Source: Bryoerythrophyllum caledonicum (lineage: Eukaryota; Streptophyta; Bryopsida; Pottiales; Pottiaceae). From it: a stretch of DNA of 64,000 nt. Position numbers and translations under genes: made by a program. The stretch spans positions 188,501-252,500 of the forward strand of contig OZ020517.1 in NCBI GenBank assembly GCA_963971425.1, read 5' to 3'. The notes under the pieces were generated by a model that was not told the DNA's origin, made no database searches, and saw only the letters and a program-made list of their open reading frames with translations. This document shows, piece after piece, positions 10,806 to 23,741 of this stretch (position 1 is the first letter of the stretch; every line of letters starts with the position of its first letter).

Positions 10806-12717
10806 GCAAATGTAATGAAAATTCACCAAATACAGTACACTGCAAAATCCACACCTAGCGAGAAATTCACCAAAATAGAATAAGATAAATGAAAGAATTG
10901 AGTAAAGTGCATACCGGTAGAAACTACTACACGGCCGAGTCATTCTAGCGCGATCCAGGTCAATCTCTGAACTCTCCTCAGGGGACAGCCTGGGGAACAG
11001 CGCACCGTATTCTCATTCGACGAGAACCATGGGGAACGTCCGTAGGGACCCGCGCCATTCAGGGTTGAAGAAAAGAGAGGCGAGCCCATGTCTTCTTCGT
11101 CTCCGAACTCGCTCGCGCACCGTCGCGGCCCATCGCCATCTCTGTCACATTCCGCCCTGCGCAGCTGCGCCGCCATCTCCTCCCCCTCCCTCCCGCCGCG
11201 CTCTCTCTATCGACCCCTCGCACGCCCCATTTGGCGCCCTGTGGCGCTTTCTCTGCCAATCTCAAGGTTGCCAGTCAGTTACGGCGTAACTCCTCCTCTT
11301 CGCGTCTCTGGCGGCGTCAGGTTCGTGCCAATTCTTCGAGACTCCCTCGGTCGCGCGCGGCTCGGTGCGCCGGTTTGTTTTGTTCCAAGTTGCGGCATCG
11401 GTTCGCGATCCGCATTTTCGTTGTGGTTGTGGTTGTGGTTGTGGTTGTGCTGTTGCTGTCAAATTCGCGGTGGCGTTATCGGTGTGTTCGTCAGATTGAT
11501 TCTCTTGTGGAATGGCCGTGTTTTTTTCGCTCTTTCTCTGTATTTCGCGTTTTTATTTGCTCTTGGATTGTGTGTCTGCAATTGCGTCTTGGCTCTTTGC
11601 GCGTCGTCGTAGTTCAGTTTTGTGACGCGTGAGTGGAATTTGTGGCGTTTGGTTTGCGTTAGGTTAAATCTCTCACTTTATTGAAACTTTTTGTGGATTT
11701 TGGTGGCGCCGAGAGATTATGGATTCGGATCTCAGGGAGGTTTCCTTTTTCGTTCTTATTTACTTAATTTTCTTTGTTTGATTCCGTAGTCGGGTATTTT
11801 AGCGTGTTTTTAGCGTGTTTTTAGCGTTTGTAATTCTGGATAGCGTTTTTTTCGTCATGGTTCTTCTTCTATCAATCGTAGTTTGTAATTTGATGTGGTG
11901 TTGGATTTAGCTGTTTGGCAATCTTGATTGGACCAGAATTAGGGTTTAGGGGGGCGTGGTGGTAGTTTTGGAGCGTGCAATGTGTTTGGCTGTAGTGGAG
12001 CATAGCTGATGGGAAGCTCTGATATGCTGCTGCAGGTCAGCATGTTTACGGGGGAGTTTTCGTGTGATCAGGTGCAAGCAGGTTGGATTTTGGTGTGAAG
12101 GATTGAAAGCTATGGCATTAGTATCTGCCTCTAAGATCCAGTTTGTTGGTGAATCGTGGTTGATGCTCTCCATTTGGAGCGCTTGCACCGAGCCTTAGCA
12201 CGGACTTGTGCTTTTATTTATGGGGGCCGGTTGATGTTTCTCCTGGTGGTTTTGACTCAAACGCTTCCATCTCTTTGAACTCTTTGAAGGTTGTTTCCTG
12301 CGGTGGAGTTTTAGGGTTTAGCGCATCGAGCCGACTTCGAGGTGGCGTGGTGGTCTGGGTAGGGCCGCCGAAAACTAGGGCACAGTGTGAGAGCTTTTCA
12401 GCGAGCTCGTTATATTGAAGACGTGTGCTTCATAGGAACTTCAATTGGAGTGGCAAGTCGGTGGTTGTGCAGCTCTGGGGATCGGTTCCGTTCTTATCAG
12501 TTACAGCCTGGAATTTGGAGTAGTTTTGTGATCTTTTATCAATCGGAGCTGTAGGCACACAATTCTCTCTAGGCATTTGAAGCAGGTTGATAAGAGAGCT
12601 TGGTTCTTCACAGAAAATCGTTCTTTTTCCTCTTTCATCCATTAGTTTTTCCCAATTTCTTTCGGTTTTCAGTGACATTTGTGAGAGACGGTAATCAGGT
12701 AACAGGTCGTATCCAAT
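10806..12717 (+). promoter_or_regulatory. exportin-T promoter and long 5' leader
   Basis: Composition changes sharply near 10,930 from AT-rich to GC/CT-rich with many CpGs, as at the start of a housekeeping gene. No clear TATA box is seen. From about 11,100 to 12,717 the plus strand is a long leader with T-rich and GTTGTG-repeat stretches (11,416-11,450). Several upstream ATGs and short ORFs (11088-11612, 11231-11632, 12206-12418) have no motif. One or more 5'-UTR introns are likely, but I cannot place them safely from sequence alone. Confidence 0.45.
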
Positions 12718-15700
12718 ATGGACGACTTCGAGAAAGCAGTCTTCTTCAGTTTTGACCAATCTGGGGCTGTCAGCGCGCAGTTGAAGGCTCAAGCGGCAGC
12801 GTACTGTGAGCAGGCGAAGCGAGCACCTAATATTTGCCAAGCATGTTTTGAAAAATTTCGACTCTCTCAGTATGCCGAAGTACAATTTTGGTGTCTCAAA
12901 ACACTTGAGGAAGTATTGCAGCAGCGTTACAGGACGTTAGAATCTCAAGAGCGGCTGTTTATTCGGTCGTCGCTGATGATGGCCTTTTGTAATTTCAATC
13001 TGGATGATCCGTCAGTAATCGACCCTGCCATTTCAATGTCTACTCGCCCAATATTCGTTAGAAACAAGCTTGCTCAGCTCATCGTGATCCTTATTTATAT
13101 TGAGTACCCTGCGGAGTGGCCGGGCGCTTTTCTGGACATGCTCAACTCCCTGAGTAAAGGACCCGTGGTTGTTGACATGTTTATTCGCGTGTTGAACGCG
13201 CTGGATGAGGAGGTCATTAGTTTTGATTTCCCAAGAACTGAAGAGGAGTCTGCAGCCGCAATGCGAATCAAAGACTCGATGAGGCAGCAGTGCATAACGC
13301 AAGTTGTGGCAGCATGGTACAGCTTGATTGTCATGTACAAGGGCCAGTCTCCTCAGTTGGCCGCCCAGGTCTTGGAAATGATGCAGAAGTATGTTGCGTG
13401 GATTGACATTGGTCTGGTTGCCAATGACAGATTCGTCCCTTTGCTTTTCGAGTTCCTTGTCTCACCGAACGAGTACCCTCAGCTTCGAGGCGCAGCTGCG
13501 GAGTGCTTGTTAGCAATTGTATCAAAGAGGATGGACGCACCCTCCAAACTGGCTCTCCTGCAGCAGCTGCAGACAGGGAAAGCCTGCAGCACCATAATGG
13601 AAGAGCAGGAGCCAGAGTTTGCTTTTAAACTGACAGCCTTACTGACCGGGATTGCAACTGAGGTCCTGGAATGCAGCAAGAAAATAGAAGTGAATGGGGC
13701 TTCTGAGCAGACTCTGGCCTTAGCTGAACTGGTGACCGCGATGCTCGACGAGGTTCTGCCCCCAGTTTTCTACTTTATGCAGAACGGAGACGAAGACATG
13801 TCCACGACGACGTTCCAGTTCTTAAATACATATGTGACTCGAATGAAGAACTCGAATCCGGTTAATGGAAAACAGGCCATCCACTTAGGTCAAATTTTGT
13901 CCGTAGTCTTCACTCGTATGCGTTATGATCCAACTTATGAGCATTCACTGGATGAACCCGACAAGTCGGGGTTGGAGGAAGAGGAGCGGATGGCCGAGTA
14001 CCGGAAGGAGATTATGGGTTTGTTCAGAAGCGTCAATCGTGTGGCTCCGGAAGTGACAAGAGCGTTTGTGGAAAGTACATTAGCGAGAGTGCTGCAGGAT
14101 TCTAACGCCGGATTTGAAGACGTCGAGGCTGCCATTGCCCTCCTTCACCTGTTGGGTGAGGGCGTGACGGAGGAGTCCATGAAACTTGGCGGAGGATCAC
14201 TTCAGGAAATGGTTGGAGCATTTCTATCGACATCAATTCCCAGTCACTCCCATCGACTTATTGCAACGATATATCTTGAGACGGTCACTAGATACGTGAA
14301 ATTTGTACAGTACCATGCCGATTACACGCCTCGTGTTTTGTCCGCGTTTCTGGATGCGAGGGGGATGCATCATCCCAACCCTCAAGTTAGTAGTCGGGCG
14401 AGTTATCTCTTCATGCGTTTTGTCAAGGTGCTCCGTATTCAGCTGGTCCCATATCTGGATAACATTTTGCAGGTATAGTTTCTTATTCTTTCCTTTGATG
14501 CATGGAAGCTGCAAGTAATGTTACTGAGATCATGTTCTATTCACTAGATGTGTAGAGCTTTCTTTTCCTTGGCGAAGTTCACTGCAGCTGCTTGGGTTCA
14601 ACCGATTAATTTCTTCAAGTATTCATGTTACTATTTGAATCTTATCTGAGTTTTTTTTTTCCTCTTGGCAGAGTTTGGAGGATGTGTTGTCTGCTGTTAC
14701 ATCACCAAAGCCAGTACTTAAGAGGGATACTGACGACAGAAGCTATTCATACGAGGTGAGTTCGCCACCCTATTCCCTTTTCGCTCTTGTTTTGGGATGT
14801 TGACTGTTTAAATGTGATTAGTATCAAGATCATCACAATTCGTCTGGGTTGATGATTACGATCCTCTCCTGTTGTCTTCTATGCTTACCATATCGACGTT
14901 ATCTATGTAGGTTGCAATGGATCTTCTGACTTAATACCTGTGGTATCTGCAGGCTATAGGCTTGTTGATCGGAATGGAAGATCTCTCTGTTGATAAACAA
15001 GCGACATTTCTGTCTGCTCTTTTGGTTCCTCTTTGTGGACAGGTGTGCTATTTCACTGCTAAGCTTCAATTTCAAATCCGATAGTTTGCTCATCTGGTCA
15101 TTTCATGATGATGAAGTTTGTGCTGGAACTAGGTGTTTATTCTGTACTGCTTAATTCATTTATTTGAGAGCAAAGCTGTCGTGACTCTGGGTCTAACTAG
15201 TGAATGGTCAAAATATTGAATGGTGAATTCATTCATCTTTCGTTGGACCTATGTCGAAGGGTCAGCTTTTCCTTTGCTATTCAATAATAAATATGTTTGT
15301 AGTGACCTTTATCTACAGGAGGTTTAAGGTCCTGAAATCATTCACTGTTCAGAAGGCACCTCTTTTGAGTGGAATTTAAGCATCGTAATAACCCTGCGTC
15401 GTTTTATTGTAGGTGGAGGCGATATTGTCCAGTGACGAAGTCAAAGGAGATCCCGTGGGATCTACTCCAATCACGACATCTTTGCAGCAGATTATCATGG
15501 CCATTAGTTACCTGGCCAAGGTACTAAATTTGATTTTGATTCATGCATGCATTTTAGGTGTGGGAAGTTGTATGCCGTTGGCAACTGACATTAGGGCTGA
15601 AGATTGGACGAAGCTCATGTGATTAATGTGGACAGGGATTTGGAGATCATCTTGCAACTAATGGCAGACCAATAATTGGTAACATGTTCAAGCAGGTATA

Positions 15701-18033
15701 TATTTTAGTCGATTGATAAGAAAACGTGGTGTTTTTATGTATTCTATTTTAATTGCATGAAGTGAGGGACGTATGGGTTAATTCAGCTTATCCTCTGTAC
15801 ACTAAGGTTGAATTGTCTACGAACTCTGCATGTACTTGTGGGAAGTTGTCGAAGCTACTATACCTTTTTCCTCTAATTTCGTTTTTTTTAACGACCACAT
15901 AAGTCTAACAATGATCACCTTTCTGTTTGTTTGGTCAGACTCTTGACGTCGCACTTCGTGTCATTCCAGTGTTTCCCAAGAATAAGGTTTTGCGAAGCAA
16001 GGTAATTTGAAGAGCTTTCTGAGATTGATTGACGTGTTGATGGTCGAACTTAAACTCAGGACCTTTATGTTCTGTTTTGTTTCTTTCAGCGTTCATCTAG
16101 GCATCAATCGCAATAGTCTGAGTTGTTATTTGAAACTGTTCTTAAGTAACTCCAAAGAGATTGAATCTATTTCTCCTCTGGTTATGCGAAGCCTTTTTAT
16201 AATGTTGTTACTGGAACGTGGCTTATTGATTTTCCGTATGACCATTGTGCAGGTCATTTCCTTTCTTCATCAGATGGTTGAAACTTTAGGCAGCGCAGTC
16301 TTTCCAGCTCTGCCAACGATCATTCAGCAACTGCTGACGGATTGTGAGGTGAGATTTCTGACAAAAAACACCCTAAACCTAAAAAAGGTTAGAGGAGGTT
16401 TTGAGCATTTGTAAGAAGGGGTTTTAGCGTAATAAACTCAGTTAGAAATTTTGTCTATTTCTATGTGATTTCATTTATGCTGCAGATAACCAGGCGTTTG
16501 AAAAGTAGCATGCTGGTTTCTGAAAGTGGCGTGGCTTTGGCCTTGGCAGCCCAAAGATCTTGTGGAGTTCATACAATTGATTAACCAGCTCATCAACAAG
16601 TTCAAAATCGGAATGATGGACATTCTTCAAGAGATTTTCCCTTCCATTGTAGGCAGAGTCTTTGCCCTTCTTCCCCAGGACGGTTTTCCCGAAGGGCCTG
16701 GAAGTCTCACAGAGGTCAGCATACATGTGCTATCACTTCTTCTCTGCTTTAAGTGCGAGGATCTTAATCGTTGCGTACATCAGCTACTTAAATGGATCCT
16801 TTTTTCATTATTTCAGGAATTACGGGAGCTACTCGATCTGCAGAGGAATTACTTCCTGCTATTACACGCTATGACAACTCAGGAGCTTTCTGCAGTGATG
16901 CTAACTCAGCAGAGCAGTCCGCTGCTTCAGAACATTATTGGCCTTCTGTTGGATGCGGCTTGCAACCATAAAGATGTGCTCGTAAGAAAGGTAAAACCGG
17001 CCTCAGTTGTGCTCCCCCCGTTCTTGGATACGAGTCGTTGGATTGCATTATCCCAGCTTTTCATGAGCACTTTGTTTTTAACTCTGTGCTAGTGGTTCTG
17101 GGTGCTTTTCTGGGGTCCTTGATGCGTCTTCCGTTCTACTTGTCTGATGATCCCATTTGCTTACTGACTGATAATCTCGCAACCATTATGCAGATTTGTG
17201 TTCAGGTCTTTAACAAACTCATTGCTGATTGGTGTGGGGCCAGCCAGGAAGAGGAGAAGGTTCGTTTTAATTTAACCAGATTCAGCCATGTAGCTGCAAT
17301 TGTTTTGCTTCTGATGCGACATATGTTTTATGTATTTGCACATTATTACGATTCTCTGAACCTGCATCATCAAGTCTGACAGCTTGTTCTTCACTTCCAG
17401 GTGCCTGGTTTCCGCCAATTTCTGGTGGAAAGATTTGCGGCAAACTGTTGCATTTACAAAGTTGTGGAGCCTTCGTTCAATTTTCGGGACGCAAACACTG
17501 TAAGTTTCTTTGAACAGATGCTAATATGCTCTGTGCATCAAAGTATTTCTGCTTGCAAGTATTGACCCTTCTTACAAGAACAGGTATTCGTATTTGGCCT
17601 ATTGTTTACTGGTCTTTACTGATCACTTTTCTGAATGCATGCAGGCCTCTCTCTTTGGCGAAATAGTAACAGCTCTCAAACTCATGTATGAGAAGTGCGG
17701 TAATGATTTACTGATGCATTTGGCGACAAAAGTGTTGCCTGCTGTACATTGTCCTCCAAACTTAGCTGAACAATTTTGCCTACATATTCAGGTAATCACT
17801 CGATTTCGAGCTTTGAGGTTGCATTTTCTCGCTATAAATTCGCATTTGTAAGGGGTATATATGTGGACAAATGCCATCAATTTTGCACTGACATTGGTTC
17901 TGACGGCGGCTGATTTATTTTCCAACGTGCGCAGAGATCTGACGTGAAGGAGCTTAAAGCATTATATAAGTCTTTTATAGAGAAACTAAGGCCACAGCAA
18001 CAACAGAATGGTCACGTCACTTGGAGCAGATAG
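12718..18033 (+). CDS. XPOT: exportin-T (tRNA nuclear exporter, PAUSED orthologue), 13 coding exons
   Basis: An importin-beta-family karyopherin that binds mature tRNA with Ran-GTP and carries it from nucleus to cytoplasm. Predicted exons: 12718-14472, 14672-14755, 14953-15042, 15413-15520, 15636-15695, 15939-16001, 16253-16348, 16550-16714, 16817-16990, 17194-17259, 17401-17499, 17645-17791, 17935-18033. All 12 introns are GT-AG and every exon is a multiple of three, so all introns are phase 0. The protein is 1001 aa, close to the plant PAUSED size. The N-terminus (MDDFEKAVFF) and the RNKLAQLIVILIYIEYPAEW block at about residues 115-135 are typical of the exportin N-terminal (Xpo1-like) domain; the rest is alpha-helical HEAT-like repeat sequence. 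The ATG at 12718 opens the conserved reading frame. No lesion seen. This is the only host gene I recognise in the window. Confidence 0.92.
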
Positions 18034-18765
18034 CAGAGAGATGTTTTCGTTTGGCGTGGCTTGCAAAAGAAGACGGTGGTCTGTTGTTCGGCGGCGAATC
18101 AGCTCATAGTTGCGTTCTGAACCTCGGAGGTTTGTCCTTTAACAGCAACGGATCGGATGATCAAAGAGATGGAATTTGCTCACATGGTCTCAATGACAAG
18201 GACTTGGTTCCGTCCGCAAGGAACCCTGAGCACTTGCTTGCAGGAAGCTCGACATTGAATGGAGGTATGGAATGAGTACATTCTAGAGGGTGTGTAATTT
18301 ACGGGTAGCGGATTCGGGACACTTTTTTGTGGACCAGGAGGAGCCTCCTCCCGAAGTTCCTGCATTTTTGTGTACTTTTCGGCACAGTAAGAGCTTAGCT
18401 GTGTGTTGATGACAGGGGCTCTTCTAAGCGTTCTCTCTACTGCTATTTTGCAGAGCCTTGCAATTGTGGAGCAATTGTGGAACATGAGTTTTGTTTGGAT
18501 TATGACCCACTATTGTAGTTTGGCTGATGTGCTGCATGAATACTTGCCCACATAAGTCATAGGTAGTAGCGGAGCTCACAATTGTTTGGCCAGGTCGTGG
18601 ATTTCTCTATGCACCTGTGCTGTTTGTAGTGCAGCTTTGGTAGAGTTTCTGTCAAGTCGCTTTTCAGGTGAACCGTGCCTGCCTCAATACCTATCAGTTC
18701 GGCATTTAGGCTCGTCTTAGCCTTTTTCTCTGAAAGAGAGTGCTTATTAATAAAATCACAAACAC
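18034..18765 (+). other. exportin-T 3' untranslated region (probable)
   Basis: Non-coding sequence after the stop codon. The AATAAA-type signal TTAATAAAATCACAAA at about 18748-18763 is the best polyadenylation candidate. An ORF at 18021-18275 overlaps the stop in another frame and shows no motif. Confidence 0.4.
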
Positions 18766-18848
18766 AAAGGTGTTTTTTTGAGTTCTAAATATATTTGAAT
18801 GTTCTGACTTGTGGATAGAGGCAGACGTTGATTGATTCAAAGGATATA

Positions 18849-19348
18849 GGGGCGGTTTACACTATGGACCACGGAGATTGACCACTGCCCTCTAAAATCT
18901 GTGATTGGCTAAGGAAGTCATCCCGGTCCGAGTTTGCTTTACGCTACCTTGAAGAAAGGAGATAGACCGTGGAGTTTGAGGTTACCTGAGTATGCTATTT
19001 TTTGCTGAGTGGATAATGTTTCTTGGTCCAACCAATTTTTTGTTGGGTTGAGGCAAAGAGGTCAACTTGATGGAAATCAATGGGGCCATTGGGCTAAAAA
19101 TCAGTGATTGGCTGAAATTCTTTTTGTTTATTATTTTAAATATTTTCTTCCCGTATTTTTAATTATACATTAAAAAAATCAGCCCATACTTCTCCCAGTC
19201 CAAATCCACTTTACCCTATGAGAAGTGACCAAGAAACAAAAAATGATTTTTGATTTTTCATGGTCATGGCTCTAGACCAAGAGCCGTGAGCATGAAAATA
19301 AATGATTTCTCTTGGTCAATCCTTGAGGTCCATAGTGTAAACCGCCCC
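18849..19348. mobile_element. 500-bp MITE with perfect 22-bp inverted ends
   Basis: Begins GGGGCGGTTTACACTATG (18849) and ends with the exact reverse complement at 19327-19348 (22 bp each). The interior is non-coding and AT-rich. Flanking bases ATA / TTA would fit a 3-bp T/A-rich duplication of the PIF/Harbinger type, but the match is imperfect. The class is therefore tentative, while the element itself is clear. Confidence 0.75.
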
Positions 19349-20717
19349 TTAGGTTTGTCTCGCAACCAAATTTGCAGTGGAACATGTCTAACACAACTCC
19401 TACTTGAGCTCCTTATATGAATTTTTTATGAAGGTAACCTCTAACTTCTCTTTCTTGCCTAATATTGTATTGTGTTAATTGCATGCAAGGCATGAATAGT
19501 GTTATTGGGGTGTTAAGTCTAGGCAACTCATGAGAAATTCTTGTGGGCAAGTTTGTTACCTAAGCAACCTCTACCCAACCTACCTCCCAACGGCCTTCTT
19601 TAGCATTGTTCCAAAATGTGACATTGTTTCCCCTTTGCCATTTCCCTTCGTTGTTCGCTCTCCACTATTTTTCCCACCTCTCCTTCAATGCTCTTCTTAC
19701 TTCTCTCCTCTCTCCTCTACTCTGGTGTTGCCATGCTATGGCCGCTCCTTCCTCCATCTTGTATTTCTGTGTTGTTTTGGCTACAATGGTTTAGGGTTTG
19801 GGACTATGAAAGAGTCGCATTAAGAAGTTTGGGACTATGAAAGAGTCGCATTAAGAAGTTTGGGACTGTTAAAGAGTGCAACCATGTTTGGTCGTCATAG
19901 GAGGCGGATAATTCCATTTTGCCTAGTTGAAGGGGCAACATGGATTGGAGGTCTTGATAAGCATCCGTCCTCCAATACGGTGACCTTGATTTCACACGGA
20001 TAAGTTGATTTGACTTCTTCTAAGTACATTGGAAGGTCATGTTTGCAATCATGACCACTAATTCATAGAGCCTAGGAGGCTTTGAAGGAACAAAAGGCAT
20101 TTCGAAGAGGCCATTGAACAAAAGGCATTTCGAAGAGGCCATTGAACAAAAGGCATTTCAAAAAGGTTGTTGTTGCTAGATCCACAACTACCGCATCTTT
20201 GCCCAGAAGAGGCAATATGCTCTTGCTCTACCGTTAAGAGCCTTTGTAGACACCGGAGCAACGTGCCTTGTAATAAAAGGAATTTCAAACCTAATTTCAA
20301 AGCACTTCTCTGTTTGAAATTTTTCTTACAATGCATGTACCAAAAGCTTGCGCGGTCTATCTTGGCATCCCTCATTACATGCCATTTTAGCAAGAAATGT
20401 AATAAGGATGCCTTAGCCAAAAGCTACTCTAGCTTTGATTGGGTGTATAATGGTATAATGTAGTTTGTAGAGGACCTTAAGTCTCAATCCAATCTATCTT
20501 TTGACTAATATCCTTGCTTGGCCATGTCATATGCAATGGGAAATAAATAATTATCCATAAGGTTGAGGTGAAATGGAAAAAAAACATATGAAAATCAACA
20601 CATGATTTTTGAACTATCAAAACTTGTAAAAAAACGAAGTTGAGCGGAAATGAGGACGGGAGACGGCAATGACTTGTAATGAACTTAGAGGTTTGGTTGG
20701 AAGACGGCAAAGTTTAC
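19349..20717. other. intergenic with short tandem duplications
   Basis: No supported gene. Contains a 31-bp direct duplication (GTTTGGGACTATGAAAGAGT..., 19796-19860) and three copies of a ~28-bp unit (GAACAAAAGGCATTTCGAAG..., about 20087-20170). Confidence 0.5.
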
Positions 20718-20719
20718 TA

Positions 20720-23345
20720 CAGTTGAACCTCTTTAAATGATACTTATCGGGAGTGGAAAAAAATGTAACACATATCAAGAGTATCACTTATAAAAAATAT
20801 CGTTTATAAAAATAAAAATAAAACTAATAACACTTATCGAATATAACATTTATAAAAATTCAAAAAACAAATCATTACAGTTATCGAATAAAACATTGAT
20901 AAAAAATTCAAAAATAAACTATAACACTTATAAAAAATAACAATCATAAGCTTAAAAAATAATATTGTAACATTTTCAAAAAGCATTTATAACACATCAA
21001 AAAATAAATCTATGACACATATTGAAGGTCACAATTGGAAGACTTCAAACAAAACTTTATGGAAATAAGGGATGAAAGTACAAATAAACTAAAAATTATA
21101 TATTTTGGTCTGGCGAGATTCTTTCATGCGCCACATAAAAACTTTCATCTGAAGCGAGCGAATGTTTTTCACATCTGACAAAACATTTTCCCGTCGTTGC
21201 TCCAAAAATGTCTGCAAGGTCTCAAGAGCACGATCTGCAGCATCTAGTCCAACCTATTGAACTATATCTTCACTATTCACCATATCCTCATCTAAATCAC
21301 ATTGCTAATGATGAGAGGGTAGTGAATCTATGATATCCTTATCAGTAGGTTCATAAAGATTGTTCAAATCAAATTCAAACTCGAAATTGATGAACTTCTG
21401 ACCATCCATGACTTCATCCTCTGTAGTCTCAGATGACAACAATGTCAATTATTCTAACAAAGCTGCAACTTCACTAATTTCATTCAGATGTCGCTTCTTC
21501 TCTTTTGCTCTGAACAAGCCCGGAGAGAACACCTGTGTGAATCTAACAATTTTGAATCGTTTGAGGTGTAACCCCAACACGCCATGCTCTCTTAGCCATA
21601 ACCACTACTTGATAAACATCAATGCTAAAATCTCTTTCAGCCATAATACAGTCTATTTGATGTTGTATCACCAACTTCCGGTAATGAGCCTTAAAAGATG
21701 CAATAATACCTGCATCCATACGTTGAAAACGACTAGTGGTATTTGGTGGCAAGTTTACTAACTTTGTTATCCTCAACCGTGAAGCCACATTTGGCACTTG
21801 ATGACTAGAAGAGTTATCAACAAGTAGAGCTACTTTATCTTTTCTTGCCAAACCCATCCTTCTCTCAAAATCTAATATAAACCGCTCAAAAATATCAGTA
21901 GTCATCCATGCTTTCTTGTTAGCGGCCCACATAATGCCTAAATTCTCTCGATTCTCAATGTGCCTAGAAGTTAAAGCTTGAGGCTTGTGGTACTGGTTTA
22001 TAACTAATGGAGGAAGACAAATACTACCATCAACATTTGCAGTCAAGGCTACCGTGATATGCTCCTTCTGTCTCTTCTTCCGTGACACTCGCTTCATAGC
22101 TAGGTACGGTTGGGCTCGAACCTAAAAAAAAGACCGGTCTCGTCCTTGTTGAAAACATCACTAATGTCATACTCGGCTACAATGGCCTTAATATTCTCCA
22201 TCTGCACCAAAACTGTTGTTGAACTATTTGTTGATGCAACCTCTCCGTAACGAACATAACCCGTGATGTTAAATCTTCTCTTAAATTTCTCTATCCATCC
22301 ACTCAAAAATTGAAGTTCCTTCTCACTAGCATCTTTTGGTATCAACTCATATAGCCTCTTTGTTGTAGCTACCACAAGATCATCTAATAAGATAACACCC
22401 TTCTCCTCCATTATAGTGAACCAATCAAAAGTTGATGCCTCCAATTCTGGACATTGTGCCTTCCTCATACGCTTGGAAGCACCCGGAGTACACACACCCG
22501 TGGGGATAACCGATGCCTTCCGTTTCAATAATCTCCCAATAGTCAATGCAGATACAGAATTGTTGAACTTGTCATTTGCCCACTCAGCCAATGCATTGTG
22601 TGAAATCTTGCGACCTACAGCCAAGACCTCCTCATGATAAGAAATGATTTCTTGTCGCTCTTGCAATGTGAATTCACGGCCCTTGACTGTGGCAACCTTC
22701 GGCCGAGGCGCAAGAGACAAAACCGGTAAATTCATCCTTGATACTTAATTATCCTACTTGCATCACTCTACAATAATAAAATTTTCTCATAAAAAAAAAC
22801 TCTTTTTTATTTTTAAACAAAACTCTCTCTTAGTCACATCCCAAGCCCTCTCCCTCTTCTCCAAACCTCTCTCTTTTAAAATTAAAAAAATAAACCCATT
22901 GTCCCAGCCCTCTTTATGGCCTTGACTACATCGATCCCCTCTACGCCACCCCCCTAAACCCCCTTTAACCGCTCTCTAAACCCACACCTTAAACCCTAAC
23001 GCTCCCCGACCCTCCCTCCCAAACCCCAATTGTACATCTTCCCTCTTGACTCTTCACTGCCCTCTCTCCTTCTCTACCAACTCTTCACCGCCTTCCCTCA
23101 AACTATCAGAGCACCCTCATTCCCTCTCTCACTAACACTTACAAGTTCTTCCCCTCATTAACCCTCTTTCTCCACCAAGTATAGTGTAAGGAGTTATTAA
23201 ATAATCATATTTAATTGTAACAAACAACATCTTAGGTGCAAAACATATGGGATAATTACATGAAGTAGCACCAAATTTTTGGCTCTAATATCAATATATA
23301 TTATAGTGTTTTTTAAAAAATATCACTTATCGAGGTGCATTTAAC
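20720..23345 (-). mobile_element. pogo/Lemi-type DNA transposon (left end clear, right end uncertain)
   Basis: The left end reads TA + CAGTTGAACCTCTTTAAATG, the style of plant Emigrant/Lemi (pogo) termini with a TA target. Subterminal DNA is full of TAACACTTATCGAATA-type repeats (20740-21010). The transposase gene lies inside on the minus strand. The right end is expected near 23,325-23,345, where ACTTATCGAGGTGCATTTAA looks like a degraded version. C/T-rich sequence with several AACCCTAA motifs fills 22,800-23,190. Confidence 0.6.
21543..22735 (-). pseudogene. pogo/Tigger-type transposase (CENP-B HTH + DDE_1), frameshifted
   Basis: Cut-and-paste transposase of the element above. The N-terminal half (22735-22100) shows a CENP-B-like helix-turn-helix region (FTLQERQEIISYHEE, then a Tc5-type second HTH around FDWFTIMEEKGVILLDD and FKRRFNI). 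It ends with the first catalytic motif VFNKDETGLFF. The second half (22097-21543) continues in another frame with KRVSRKKRQKEHITVALTAN, LLVDNSSSHQ (second D) and LPPNTTSRFQRMDAGII (third D). The two halves look separated by loss of one base near 22,100, inside an otherwise typical NRTLAMKRVS motif. The C-terminus stops early after TPQTIQNC. Almost certainly inactive. Confidence 0.85.
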
Positions 23346-23623
23346 AAAGAAGGGAGAGGAGAATGTTATAACACTTAACATATAACAATTAGTAGTGTTA
23401 ACTTTTTGGGAGCAAAATTTTTCATATCCCAAAAAATATCCCAATTTTCAATAGTTGGAAAGGTCGAGATGGCAAAAGACACATGCTCATGCGTGTGTAC
23501 GGGTCCTAGTGGGGATCAACCTATCAGGTGCCGGGCCTGCACCTGACTTGGCCTAAACAAAGAGCTCAATCACGCACATTGGGAGATTCAAGGCCTTCCC
23601 AACGGTTTGCTTCCCAACTTTAC

Positions 23624-23650
23624 ATGATATATATATATATATATATCATG

Positions 23651-23689
<39 letters not shown>

Positions 23690-23712
23690 GTAATATATAT
23701 ATATTTATGAAT
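23624..23712. repeat. (TA)n microsatellite
   Basis: Long alternating TA tract interrupted by two copies of ATCATGTAA/ATAATGTAA. Copy number is likely unstable. Confidence 0.9.
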
Positions 23713-23741
23713 AAATATATACATGTATATTTCTATAAATA

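Noticed and set aside
11088-11632. Small protein genes upstream of exportin-T
   Set aside because: Low-complexity ORFs in GC-rich leader, overlapping in several frames, no motif; best seen as 5' UTR.
12430-12885. Minus-strand ORF across the exportin-T start
   Set aside because: Antisense shadow of a well-supported exon; no domain.
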